Both the position numbers and the translations under genes were made by a program. The notes below the pieces were generated by a model. It made no database searches, was not told the origin of the DNA, and worked only from the letters and a program-made list of their open reading frames with translations. This document shows positions 30,781 through 41,417 of a stretch of DNA of 64,000 nt, one piece after another (within the stretch, counting starts at the first letter, position 1; the number at the start of each line of letters is the position of its first letter). Origin of the DNA: Dryocosmus kuriphilus (Eukaryota > Arthropoda > Insecta > Hymenoptera > Cynipidae); contig CM076193.1 of the NCBI GenBank assembly GCA_038277395.1, positions 173,454,711 to 173,518,710 of the forward strand. Direction: 5' to 3'.

Positions 30781-31677
30781 AAGCCGAAGACACTATCTGC
30801 TGATAATGCAGTAGGTAGTCGCCCCTGTCCACACTGCGGAGGTTTTCCTCGTTCAGGAACCAAATGTACCGGTTGTGGTACCCTCTATCACGAGAAATGC
30901 GCAATAAGATACAAAATCTTCCCACAAGGTGTCATTTCTAAATATTGTTCGTCCAGGCCCACTTCACCAACTACCAGCACAGCGAACGACTCAATGGAAG
31001 CAATCATGACAAAGTTGCTGGAGAACAATCTTGAAGCTATAAAGAAGGAACTGGCAAATAATAAGAAGGACTTTAACGCATCCATTCTCGAAATCTCCAG
31101 AAAACTGGACATCGTCTCCGATCGTCAACAAGCCACTGACACTTCCGTGGCTAATGTGATGGTTAGATTAGATAACGTTGAGACTACACTCACAGATATA
31201 GAAAACACCAACACATCAACAGAGGCTCATGACGTCGTATCTGAGGTGTTGGTACGCCAACTAAAGGCTAAAAACATAATATTCTTCGGGATACCTGAAT
31301 CTTCGGCAAGCACATCCGAATCCAGAATTGCAGAAGATAAATTTAAGCTTCAGGATATCTTTGAAAAAATTGAGATGTCCCTTGATGAATTGTCAATATA
31401 CAGGGTCGGCAAAAAATCGGACGACAAATGTAGACCTGTCAAAGTCATTTTTAAAGAAGCGAGTTCTGTCATTAAGTTCTTACGACATAAATATAAATAT
31501 GAGGGTCCGTACTCCTTTCACGCTGATTAGACACTAATGCAGAGGGAATTCCTTAAAAAACTGAAGACCGAGTTATCAGTACTTCAGAAAAAAGGGCAAA
31601 CGGATAAAACCATCCGTTTTCTTACCGGTACCCCAAGGATTGTTGATAAACATATGCCAAACGTAACAAAAAAGTGA
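30781..31677 (+). pseudogene. LINE ORF1 with PHD-like zinc finger
   Basis: The frame opens after TAA 30778-30780. A Cys/His cluster PCPHCGGFPRSGTKCTGCG, then YHEKC and YCSS, resembles the PHD-like finger found at the start of ORF1 in several CR1/Jockey-group LINEs. A long coiled-coil region follows from MEAIMTKLLENN (30994). A globular region with NIIFFGIPESS and the KLKTELSVLQKKG tail completes the RNA-binding half. One TAG at 31528-31530 interrupts an otherwise continuous frame to TGA 31675-31677. No ATG is seen upstream of the finger in frame, so the original start may be lost. Confidence 0.7.
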
Positions 31678-33018
31678 ATGATGTTTCTGCAGGGCTGCAA
31701 TCGTCACCATCTCCAAAAATTTCCGTCTATTATCAAAACGTCAGAGGATTGAGAACGAAACTTAATGAATTGGGTAATGCAACATCACTTTATTCAACAT
31801 CATGGGACATCATTGTTTTTACAGAAACTTGGCTACATTAGGGTATAGGAGATGCGGAACTAGGCCTAAGGAACTATCATATTTTTCGTAAGGATAGAAA
31901 TCAATGCACTAGCTCATGCGAAAGAGGGGGCGGAGTTTTGATAGCAGTAAGTAACAGATTATGTTGTAATCAGATTTTTGTATCAGAAAGCTCACTTGAA
32001 CAGATCATTGTCAAAATTCAAATCGTTCATACCGATTATATAATTAGCTCCATATATATTCCTCCCGCCTCCCCCCTCTTAATCTACCAAAATCATGTCT
32101 CCGCAGTAAACAGTGTAGTGAGTCAGTACCCCCTCGCTAAACTAATATTACTAGGCGATTATAATTTACCTGGAATTTCTTGGATTAATGATGATTTTGG
32201 CGTTACAGTAGGGTCTGAGTCATCAATTAGGGGAGCTATACTAAATTCAGCCGAACTGATTTCTAAAAATTTTAGTTTTCTCAATCTTTGGGAAGAAAAT
32301 GAATTAAAAAACTTACGTGGCAATTGCCTAGACTTGGTATTTTCTAATATTGAGAAATTAAACACACATGCTGCTATCGACCCGTTGGTTCGCTGCGATC
32401 CATATCATCCACCTTTTGAACCAAATGTAAAGTTACCAAGCCATGCACCCCCCACCGCGGAAGCCTTTTCTATTTTAGATTTCCAGAACACAAATTATCA
32501 AGCAATTTCCGAATATATTGCTGAGGCCGATTGGTTTTCGGAACTATCGAATAATAACATTGACATCTCAATTGAAACTTTCTATTACCATATCAACCAT
32601 GCAATATGGAAATATGTCCCTTCAAAAACAATCTTCTTTACAACGTACCCTAGATGGTTTAATTCTGAATTAAAAAGGCTAATTCGGTTAAAAAAATTGG
32701 CGCACACAAAATTTAAAAAACATAAAACTTTAGATAGTTACGAACTATTTAGTTCACTCAGAATCAAATGTAAAAGGTTAAATGAAACTCTGCATTCGGA
32801 ATACATAAATAGTATTGAAAACAATATTGAGGACAATATAGTGACTTTCTGGCATTATGTAAATAATAAAAAGAGTACGTCATCCACTCAAAAAAATATT
32901 AATTATAACGACAAAGAAACGAGCAATGATCGAGATATCGCCAATTTATTTGCTGATTTCTTTAAATCAGTTCACACGAATAATGTTGCTGTAGATAAAC
33001 CACTTAATTTTGATCATA

Positions 33019-34073
33019 TTATTATTATTATTATTTCAGATGGGCAGGATCACTCAAGTCCCATAGAACTGAGGTTAACTAATGTAACCTATTGTACTTT
33101 GCCCTTAAAACTAAGCCTCTCTAAGGAGGCCGGTTTTCCTCCATATATGCGTATATCGCCATATATGGAATATCTACGAAATCATCTTGTTCGAAAAAGT
33201 GATTTCCGAGATGCTTCATTTCGAGACTTATTAGCACATCACATTCACATAGTACGTGATGTGCTGTCTTTTCCCGGAAGCCTCAAATCTCGGCATAATG
33301 TCGCCAGGTTTTACCTCGGCGATCATCTTGTCGAGAGCCGTTTCTACGGCCATTGCTTGCTCTTGATTAGGAGTACCGGCATCAGATCGAAACCGTTTTG
33401 GGGTCTCAGATTTAGGAGCCTCCTCGCGCTGCAGCTTTAGCTGCTGGCGTTGGTACCTCCTTCTGGCGGCGGTACTATGTTCTCGTTTCTTGGGGCCTAC
33501 CACGGTCCCATCGTTCTCAGTGGCTTTGGCTTCGTTAATGTGACTAACTAAAGTCTCATTAACAGCTGTACCACTCGAGGTACTAGGAACCGCATCTGCC
33601 CCTTGTGGAGTTAAAGGTGATTTATCACCTTCGTTGGTCTCCATCTTCTCAATAGGAGATGAAGTGTTCATGGCGGATCTCATTGAATTCACCCGTCCAG
33701 CCCGCTTGTGGGGATAAGGCACTTTTACACTGGGAGGTTGCCTGGTATCCCAGGACACCGTAGGAGTCACCGTTCCTTGGTAACACTCAGCCTTCGACAC
33801 GGTAGTTCACGCCTTGGCTTAGGGGCTGATACGGGAACCGAGTGCCACTCGATGTTCGCTGCTTAGTCGAATTCACGCTGATACTTCCACCCTACTAGCC
33901 ATCAACTCCTACCCGAAAGGATCATCCTCGTTGCGGCGTCCGGGTCTTTGTTATCCGCGGGAGTTCTTAGGCCTACTCACCGCGGCCAGGTCAGAACTCT
34001 CCTTCTCCTTAGGCAGGAAAATTTAATTCCCCGTGATAAGGAATAGGGGAGTTCACGCGTCCCATAGAGGAGG
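33019..34073 (-). mobile_element. Internally deleted I-like LINE inserted in the Jockey/CR1-type LINE
   Basis: AATTTTGATCATA occurs at 33006-33018 and again at 34074-34086, a 13-bp target duplication. On minus the insert starts with a GC-rich 5' region, carries an ORF1-like frame, has a stem-loop (AGCACATCAC/GTGATGTGCT near 33233-33264) and ends in an (AAT)n tail next to the left duplication. (TAA)n tails are typical of I-group LINEs. It has no RT. Confidence 0.75.
33231..33800 (-). CDS. ORF1-like fragment of the I-like LINE
   Basis: 189 residues from MSKAECYQGTVTPTVSWD, mostly disordered, with a basic block RRRYQRQQLKLQREE and KRFRSDAGTP, the style of LINE gag N-termini. No zinc knuckle before the stop; the rest of ORF1 and all of ORF2 appear deleted. 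Start chosen as the first Met on the strand after the GC-rich leader. Confidence 0.5.
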   Translation of the reverse strand: MSKAECYQGTVTPTVSWDTRQPPSVKVPYPHKRAGRVNSMRSAMNTSSPIEKMETNEGDKSPLTPQGADAVPSTSSGTAVNETLVSHINEAKATENDGTVVGPKKREHSTAARRRYQRQQLKLQREEAPKSETPKRFRSDAGTPNQEQAMAVETALDKMIAEVKPGDIMPRFEASGKRQHITYYVNVMC

Positions 34074-35937
34074 AATTTTGATCATAATGTATGACTATAA
34101 AATATAGTATTATATCCCTAACTAGTTTATGAAAAAATAAAAAAGTTAGACCTACTTAAGGGAGCAGGGCCAGATGGTGTGCCACCTCGATTCTTTGTCG
34201 AATGTGTCTCCGTGCTGTCAGAACCCCTTTGCCTATTATTTAACCATTCTCTAAAAACCGGTGTCTTTCCAAAACGCTGGAAGGACGCTGTTCTGATCCC
34301 CATACATAAATCCGGTCCACGTGAGCAGCTAAACAACTATAGGCCAATATCTATACTTAATGTCGCATCAAAAATACTCGATAATATTATTGCCGATTTT
34401 TTCCAAAACTCTTTTAATAATATATTAGCTGATGAGCAGCATGGTTTTCGTTCTAAACGGTCCACTATCACTAACCTCACGGTTTATAGCGATTATATTG
34501 CACGATGTATGGTCTCGGGTAATCAGGTAGATTCAATTTACACAGACATTGCGAAGGCGTTTGACCGTGTCGATCACAATATACTTTTATCTAAACTTAA
34601 AGCCTATGGAATCACAGGTCCACTGTTAAAATGGTTTAACACTTACCTGAAGGGCAGATTCCAATATGTGAGAATCAACAAATCTTTATCAGACTGTTTT
34701 TGCCCCAGTTCCGGGGTCCCTCAAGGATCTCACCTGGGTCCAATATCGTTTATTATTTTTATGAACGATATAACTCGGGTTGTGATTTTCGCTAAGCTTT
34801 TACTCTATGCTGATGACTTAAAATTATATTGCATGATAGAATCGATTGAAGACACCAGGTTTTTGCAACAAGATATTGACAACATTTGTCAATGGTGTCG
34901 AGAAAATCACATGTCCTTTAATGTAAGCAAGTGTTGCACTATTTCCTTCTCTCGCAAAATTTACACTATGGATTATGAGTATCACATAAATGGATCTCCC
35001 CTCCAGGTGGTATCAAAAATCAATGATCTTGGTATAATTTTTGATCGGACTCTTACGTTTTCGCATCATATAAATAGCGTAACTCTTAGAGCTTCGAAAA
35101 TGTTAGGATTTATATTTCGCACTTCCAAAGAATTTCGGCAAATCTCGACTTTAAGAACGCTATTCTTATCCATAGTGCGTCCAATTTTAGAATACGCTTC
35201 AGTGATATGGGCCCCGTACCAAATATCTTATAAGGACAAACTAGACTCAATTCAAAAACGTTTCTTGCGAACCATTGCTTTTAAATTGCGAATCCCTCAG
35301 CAATCTGGTTACCTAAATACTGTTAATGAAATATTAAATCTCGAAACCTTAGAACACAGAAGAACCGTCGCAGGACTTATATTTCTTTATAAGGTTATAA
35401 ATGGCCACATTGACAGCCCAGAGATACTAAAGCGGATACCCTTCTCAGCTCCGTCGAGAAGGATGAGAAATGTAGTTTTGTTTAATATTCAGGTCCATAA
35501 AACTGATTATTGTAAACACTCTGCGTTGTCGAAAATTTGCCGTACATTTAATCTAATAAACAATGTATCATACGACGTGGATATTTTTAATCAGAGCATT
35601 AATGAATTTATAAGTATAGTCAGGGCCTTCTCCTACACGTAGAATCTTTTTGTTTGTATCAAATCCGGTAATATTTTAAACTGTGCTGTACATCTGATCA
35701 TAAGGCTGATTATGGGTATCCAAATAGGATAATCGTTTATTATAGAATATTCGATCTAGAATTTAATTTTAGTATTATGTTAAAAATTTTGTCAACATCA
35801 TAATTTTAATGGCGCTAATTCTTTTCATTTATTTATTCTTATTCTTTTTTATTTTTATTCCAACATCATATTTCTTTCTAATTTTAAGATTCACATGTAT
35901 ACATGTAACTATATGTACAAAAGGTGTAAACCGTTAA

Positions 35938-35960
35938 TAAACTAAACTAAACTAAACTAA
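35938..35960 (+). repeat. (TAAAC)n tail of the LINE
   Basis: Four to five AAACT units directly after the LINE 3' UTR mark its 3' terminus. Confidence 0.8.
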
Positions 35961-35967
35961 AATAAAA

Positions 35968-36383
35968 GCCGGTATGTGTAAGTGCCCAGTGATGGCACAC
36001 GGCATCAGCGAATAATTAACCACTTTCTGGGAAACGAGTATGGTAATAAATGTCTATACACATAATGAAACTGTGTTAGTACTATATTTAATTGAAAAAA
36101 ACTCATTAATCAATTATAAAAGAGAATAAATATGTTGTACTTACGCTAATATTTTCCGAAGGGCGTCGGCATCGAAAAACTCCTCCATTTTCTATATTCC
36201 ATATGAAGGACTGATAAAGAATAAGAGGTCTGACCACGCTTGTGACAAGTGCTGGTGGGTTTCTCGAGCATGCTTACACACGGTTGGACATGACCAGCCT
36301 CAAAGGAGGGTGCGCAAACAGACAAGAATGAACACCTTTACGCATGTGCCGTATGGCATCACTGGGCGCTAATGGGCTAACGT
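35968..36383. repeat. Inverted repeat around a candidate exon
   Basis: GTGCCCAGTGATGGCACACGG at about 35976 and, inverted, GTATGGCATCACTGGGCGC at about 36355 are matching arms of about 28 bp with a few differences. They enclose about 350 bp that contains the minus-strand candidate exon. Confidence 0.5.
36145..36188 (-). other. Candidate host first coding exon
   Basis: On minus, ATG at 36188 opens MEEFFDADALRKILA and runs straight into a consensus donor GTAAGT (36144-36139). Start codon plus perfect donor over 44 bp is suggestive of a first coding exon, but no second exon is found in the window downstream on minus. The protein is not recognised. Confidence 0.35.
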
Positions 36384-36389
36384 ACAAGT

Positions 36390-37240
36390 TGAGAAATTTA
36401 GAACCGCATCGTGAACACTAAATATTTCAAGAGATTTTAGATTTTAAATTCAAGGGACTTCTACGGGTTCCAATACTTTCGACAGATATTAAATGATAAC
36501 TGATTTCGAACCATTTCAAGATATTTTAAAAATTGTAGGGCATTGCAAGGAACTTAATATGTTTTTTCCAAGGATTTTGGTCTTACGTGTCTTCTAAAAA
36601 TGTAATGATTTTTCACGGAAAGTACGTACCATAACCTCACATTCTTAAAATCTGTAAGATTTCTAAAACAACTAATGTTTTTTGTTGTAAAATAGGCCTT
36701 TGCGGCGACAACTTCGTAAAGTAACTTCAAATTGTTGAAACCTAAGACACTATAAAGAATATAATACTTCTGTTAAAAAATATCGACCTCAGGTGAAAAC
36801 TCCTAAGCCTAAAATTGTTTGAGCTCGCAAGTTTTGTTAAAGACCTTATTTTTTCGATTGATAATAATCGTCCATTTCCTGCAAATATTGTCTAACGCGA
36901 CAAAAAATTGATAACTTTCCAAAAATAAATTCTCTAATGGAAGAAATTATTCACAAAGATAAAATTATTTATAAACATAAGACTCCTTATAAGAATATTA
37001 TTTCTTCTTTTCTACATGTAAAAATAAGTGTCTAATATCTCCCTGTTTTTCCCCTCTTACGTGACAAAATTTCTGTTTTCTTTTCTATATAAAAAAGTCG
37101 AAAAACTGGAAGTGGTCAGGGAGAATGAACGGTTGCTAAGGGGAAAGCAACACAATGTATGAATTTAATGTTCTGGGAACCCAATTAAATTCTACATAAG
37201 TTAATGAAATTTTAATTATTAAAATAATTAGTAATCTATA
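36390..37240. other. Gene-free AT-rich stretch
   Basis: Degenerate TTCAAGGGATTTTA-like repeats at the start, then AT-rich sequence. It may be intronic if the neighbouring exons are real. No element boundary seen. Confidence 0.4.
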
Positions 37241-37252
37241 TTTTTCTTACAG

Positions 37253-37297
37253 ACAAAAGGACAGTTACGATTCCTAATCAAGATCATCAAGATGATG
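37253..37297 (+). other. Candidate host coding exon 2
   Basis: Acceptor TTTTTCTTACAG ends at 37252; a GTGATG donor at 37298 is assumed because it keeps phase. It reads KRTVTIPNQDHQDD in phase with exons 27820-27900 and 37388-37501. The 90-bp intron to the next exon is a usual insect size. Confidence 0.35.
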
Positions 37298-37387
37298 GTG
37301 ATGTAATAGTCTGGGCACTCCATTATGTTCTAAGTTAATCAATTTTTTAAATATAAAAATAATGGATAATCTACATCTTTCTTACAG

Positions 37388-37501
37388 CTCTTCACGTATA
37401 CGACAAACTAAATCCAAGTGATGGTGATAAAATAAAAAATCATCAAGGATTTGTTGCAGTTGTCCGAGGCAGTAAAATTCTCCAGCATCAACCGGCAAAA
37501 G
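37388..37501 (+). other. Candidate host coding exon 3
   Basis: Acceptor ATCTTTCTTACAG ends at 37387 and donor GGTAATT begins at 37502. It reads LHVYDKLNPSDGDKIKNHQG and onward to QHQPAK without a stop. The three candidate exons give 80 continuous codons. The protein is not recognised; no further exon found. Confidence 0.4.
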
Positions 37502-37842
37502 GTAATTTTGAAAAGTAAAATACAGTCTAAAACCAATATAATAGAATGCTGCCCAAAATCCAATCATCCTTTCCATTATCGCTCCCACCCACCATCTCAT
37601 TCTTCTTCTTTCACTCCTCTAGCGCACCCCAACTAATTCATCCACACTTTTCCCACTCCCACTCCTCCTGAAATTTTACGTCCATGGTAGAAATCACCCT
37701 TGCTTTCCACAATGGCTCAAGTCCTAAAGACGAAACTTTTCAGCGAGTAATTTGCAACTTCAGGAAATGGAAAAAAAATATACACAGCCCTAGAAAACTA
37801 TGCATGGAATTTAGTGTCAAGAAAAACATCATTGACACAAAA
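37502..37842. other. Gene-free stretch
   Basis: Contains a C/T-rich region at about 37560-37670. No recognisable coding content or repeat boundary. Confidence 0.35.
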
Positions 37843-39173
37843 GATGGCACACAAGTATGGAAATCCCTGGATAACTCATCAGGAATTATTATTCTTTTTT
37901 TAATATTAAATACAAAAGATTTTGGACTTTTCCCTGGCTATTCAATGGCGACCTCGGTTTGGCCTTGACTGTGACCTTGAAGGTCATACCAAGGTCAAAT
38001 TCAATTTCTTAAATGGGAAACCCCATTTTTTATTTCAAGTTGGAAAGAGCAGGAAATTTTATGTTCAAGTATGAGCATGACCAGAGAGTCCCGGCGGTTC
38101 AGGTGATTGCGCGTCAGGCTTCCTACCAGGAGGACTGGGTTCGATCCTTGTGCCGGTACCAATGGAAACTCCTATATGTACTTTAACCGTGGTTCTGGTG
38201 GTTCGGAACTAACCTTAAACTGTGGCTCCCCTCAGAAGAGGTTGGTGACCTCCCAGGGAAGAGGCTCCTGTCGAAGGGAAAATTGCTTAAGGGTCACCAG
38301 CCGATTTTGAGAGAATCGGAAATAAGTTAGCGATTTCCGTGCGAGAGTAGCACCTTTCGAGGGGACTATCGCCCGATGGTCGCTGCCTGATCTTGATAAA
38401 ATGAACACACATATACACTTGCATGACCCACCAGGTTAGTGCACCGAACATGGACCATCTAACAGGAAGATCTCATAAAGGCTACTCCTACAAACCCTAC
38501 CATACTAGCTTTGATAGTAGCTCATAGTCAGGTTAGGGAGGCTGCCAGACGGCATGTATCGGAGGCTCACTTTAATATACAAAGAGGCCCTCGTCCGATA
38601 TGGTGCCATAGGGCATTCCTGGCATCCAAGCGATGATGTAACCAGAACGTTGTAAACAACGAAAGAAGCAGGGATCAAAATCCCGGTAAAAAAAAGTTGC
38701 CAGGTATCGGTGCACTCCCTTGAGATAAACACGCTTATGGTACAATGGGCTCAAAGTCTGAGCACCAAGGGATGTTCTTAGAAACCTCCCGCCCGCCTTA
38801 AAATAAACCAAAACAAAAATGAACCTGACCATGTCCTTGACCATGACTTTCAATGTTATTCCAAGGTCAAACTTGTTTTTTCAAATGGGAACCCCTTTCA
38901 ATTTTTTAAATGGGAAGCCCCATTTCTTTATTGTGGATCCTGAAAGAGCAGTACGTTCATTTCTGACCTTGAACATGTCCTTGACCATGACATTCAAGGT
39001 CATTACAAGGTCAAAATTGTTTTTTCAAATGGGAACCAGTATTTTTCATTGTGGACGTGGAAAGAGCAGGAAATTTTATCTTCAAGTTTAACCTTGACCA
39101 TGACCTTCAAGTCATTGGGTACTTTAGGACTTGATACATTTTCTACATAAAGGGTGAATTCTAACCACCAAAA
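37843..39173 (+). mobile_element. Left-end fragment of a GGCACAAAAGTATGG DD41D-type element
   Basis: Begins with a diverged terminus GATGGCACACAAGTATGG, then AACTCATCAGGAAT and an array of TGACCTTGA/AAGGTCA blocks alternating with TTTTTCAAATGGGAA. It is interrupted by the 736-bp SINE-like insert. No transposase remains. Confidence 0.65.
38083..38818 (+). mobile_element. tRNA-headed SINE-like insertion
   Basis: Opens with a tRNA-related head: GGTTCAGGTGATTGCGCGTC (A box region) and ACTGGGTTCGATCC (B box), ending GCCGGTACCA, about 70 bp. A 660-bp body without ORF follows, and ends in an A-rich tail (AACCAAAACAAAA). Near-identical ATGAGCATGACC (38071-38082) and ATGAACCTGACC (38819-38830) flank it and look like a target duplication. 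The body is long for a SINE, so a composite or LINE-derived tail is possible. Confidence 0.6.
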
Positions 39174-39871
39174 AGGGTGGCACAAAAATATAGAAACCCC
39201 TGAATGACTCATCAGGAATGAATTTATTTTTAAAATATTGAATACAAAAGTTTTAGGATTTTTCTTTGGCTATTAAACGGCTACCACGATTTGACCTTGA
39301 TCATGACCTTGAAGGTCATATCTAGGTCAAATTCCATTTCTTAAATGGGAAGCCTCTTTTTTTATTGCGGATTTGGAAGGAGCAGGAAATTTTACGTTCA
39401 AGCATGAATTTCACCATGTCTTTAACCATGCACTTCAAAGTCATTCCAAGATCAAATTTGTTTTTTCAAATCGGAACCCTTTTCAATTTTTTAAATAGGA
39501 AGCCCCATTTTTTTATTCCAGATTTGGAAGGAGCAGGAAACTTTACGTTCAATTATGACCTTGACCATGTCCTTGACCATGACCTACAAGGTAATTCCAA
39601 GGTCAAACTTGTTTTTTAAAATGGGAAACCCTCATTTTTATTGCGGATGTGAAAAGAGGAGGAAATTTTAAATTGAAGTTTAACCTTGACCAAGAACTTC
39701 AAGTTCATACCAAGGTGATACTTGTTTTTTCAAATGGGAACCCCATTTTTTATTGCAGATTTGGAAAAAGCAGGAAAATTTTATCTTTAAGTGTGACTTT
39801 ATCCATAATCATGCTCTTGGCCTTGAACCAGGCTTTCAAGGTCATTACAAAAAGATTTCTTTAAGAATTTT
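39174..39871 (+). mobile_element. Second left-end fragment of the same DD41D-type family
   Basis: Starts AGGGTGGCACAAAAATATAG, then the same subterminal array. It stops abruptly at 39871, where errantivirus env sequence begins. It is a third consecutive left end in the same orientation with 37843 and 40179. Confidence 0.65.
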
Positions 39872-40176
39872 GCACTACCTATCAAATCTGAATCTGAAGG
39901 AAATCTAAATACGAAAAGTAACTATATTTTGCAAAACAAATAGCTGAATTTAGTAGGCCTTATACGATGTAAGCAAAATAGTAGTGAAATTCAAAGCAAA
40001 ATAGAAAGCGTACAATACATACATCGGTAAAACACTAAGTGGCCCGCAAACAGTCGGAAGACGCAAATGCGTGTTAGCAGAGCGAGCCAGCACCTGAGTC
40101 AACGTCAGCCCGGAGCAGCAACCACCCCTGAAGAATATAATGCGTAAGGAAAATAGAAAATAAGTTAACCATTATA
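39872..40176 (+). repeat. Errantivirus-type env 3' end fragment
   Basis: About 305 bp that is the reverse complement of 57397-57690 with modest divergence (shared blocks include CACTACCTATCAAATCTGAA, TTAGTAGGCCTTATACG and CAAACAGTCGGAAGACGCAA). It spans the last env codons and the 3' non-coding flank. It ends at the same DD41D insertion point as the other copy. Confidence 0.7.
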
Positions 40177-41236
40177 TACAGGGTGGCACAAAAGTATGGA
40201 CGCCCCGGAATAACTCATCAGAAATGAATTTCTGTTTTAAATATTAAATAGAGAAGTTTTAGGGGTTTTCCCTGGCTTTCAAATGATGACACCGGTTTGA
40301 CCTTGACCATGACTTCGAATTTCATATGAAGGTCAAATTTAATTTTTTATGCGGGAAGCCCCATTTTTTACAGCTTTTTTGGAAAGAGAAGGATATTTTG
40401 CGTTCAACTATCACCCTGACCATGTCCCTGATCATGACCTTCAATGTAATTCCAAGGTCAAACTTGTTTTTTCAAATGGGAAACCGTATGTTTCATTACG
40501 GATGTGGAAAAAGCAGGAAAATTTATCTTCAAGTTTAACCTTGACCATGACATTCAAGGACATTCCAAGGTCATACTTGTTTACTCAAATGGCAACCCCC
40601 ACTTTTTATTGCGGATTTGGAAAGAGCAGGAAATTTTTACCTTTAAGAATGACTTTATCCCTCATCATGCTCTTGGCCTTGAACCAGGCTTTCAAGTTCA
40701 ATTTGAAAAGATTCTTTCAAGAATTTTTAAAAATCACAGTCCCAGTTTTACACCAAATTTGGCGTAAATTGGTTGACTTTTTGAAAATCTTTTCCGCCAT
40801 CTTGATTCCGCCATCTTGGATTATTAGTTTTCAAAAACTGATTTCAGATTCGTAATCAGCGCTCCCAAAAACCACCGCAAACCAAATTTGGCGTAAATTG
40901 GTCGATTTCTTGAAAATCTTGTCCGACAAAGGTGTAACGCACTCTAAAGTATGCCTTCTGAGGATAATTGAAAAATAGATACTTTTGCTGCTTTGGCCTC
41001 TCTAACAGTATTTTTCAGGATAGATAGCGGAGTTTATTTTTTTTTGGCACGGTTGCTGCTTCTCAATACTCCTTTTTAGCATATTCGAAAAGCAGTTTCT
41101 GTCGCTGCTTTAGCACGTCTAACTGTCCTTTTCAGGATAGTTAGTGGATTTCTTTTTTTGGGAGGCACAATTGCTGTTTCTTGTTAGTTCTTCCTGGGAG
41201 CCTTTCAAATCCATTATTTTATTCCTTTCTTTCACC

Positions 41237-41417
41237 ATGGCTTCTCTAACAGAAGAAGAAAGGGATTCTTTATTAACGATGAGAGGTTGGGGTGATAGAT
41301 TTAGGTCGTGTGACGAAGTAGTGCAGTTATTTAATGAAACGTTTCGAGAAGGCTTAACAGGTATTAGCAAATCCACTGTCTCTAAAACTATCAGCAGATT
41401 TGAAGAAACTGGGACTA
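41237..41417 (+). pseudogene. DD41D transposase N-terminus (left piece)
   Basis: MASLTEEERDSLLTMRGWGD, then an HTH with GISKSTVSKTISRFEETGTT, interrupted by the Tc1 copy. After the Tc1 it resumes at about 42690 with NRPKSGAPKTENSEV and LAQSFVEDPHLTLRKAS up to about 42804. The catalytic core is missing: only a short piece like SHSSFFLANQHFNL (about 42975) is readable before the right end. A fuller relative is at 55285-56335. Confidence 0.75.

Larger units (their letters stand above)
31681..35642 (+). pseudogene. LINE ORF2: endonuclease and reverse transcriptase
   Basis: The apurinic-type endonuclease reads SVYYQNVRGLRTKLNEL, IVFTETWL, GGGVLIAVS, LLGDYNLPGISW and CLDLVFSN, with TAG in place of a codon at about 31838. 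RT reads KGAGPDGVPP, NNYRPISILN, DEQHGFRSKRST, DIAKAFDRVDHNILLSKL, SGVPQGSHLGPISFII and the catalytic LLYADDLKLY, running open from 34179 to the stop at 35642. Between the domains lies the 33019-34073 insertion, plus a frame change just after it. The protein would nick target DNA and reverse-transcribe the LINE RNA. Confidence 0.85.
30781..35962 (+). mobile_element. Jockey/CR1-group LINE with internal insertion
   Basis: ORF1 with PHD-like finger, ORF2 with endonuclease and reverse transcriptase, and a TAAAC-repeat tail at 35938-35960. Interrupted by 1055 bp at 33019-34073. The clade is inferred from RT motifs and ORF1 type; the 5' end is not defined. Confidence 0.8.

Noticed and set aside
35881..35962. 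Telomere-like repeat at the (TAAAC)n run
   Set aside because: It directly follows the LINE 3' UTR in the expected place and is only a few units; it is the LINE tail.
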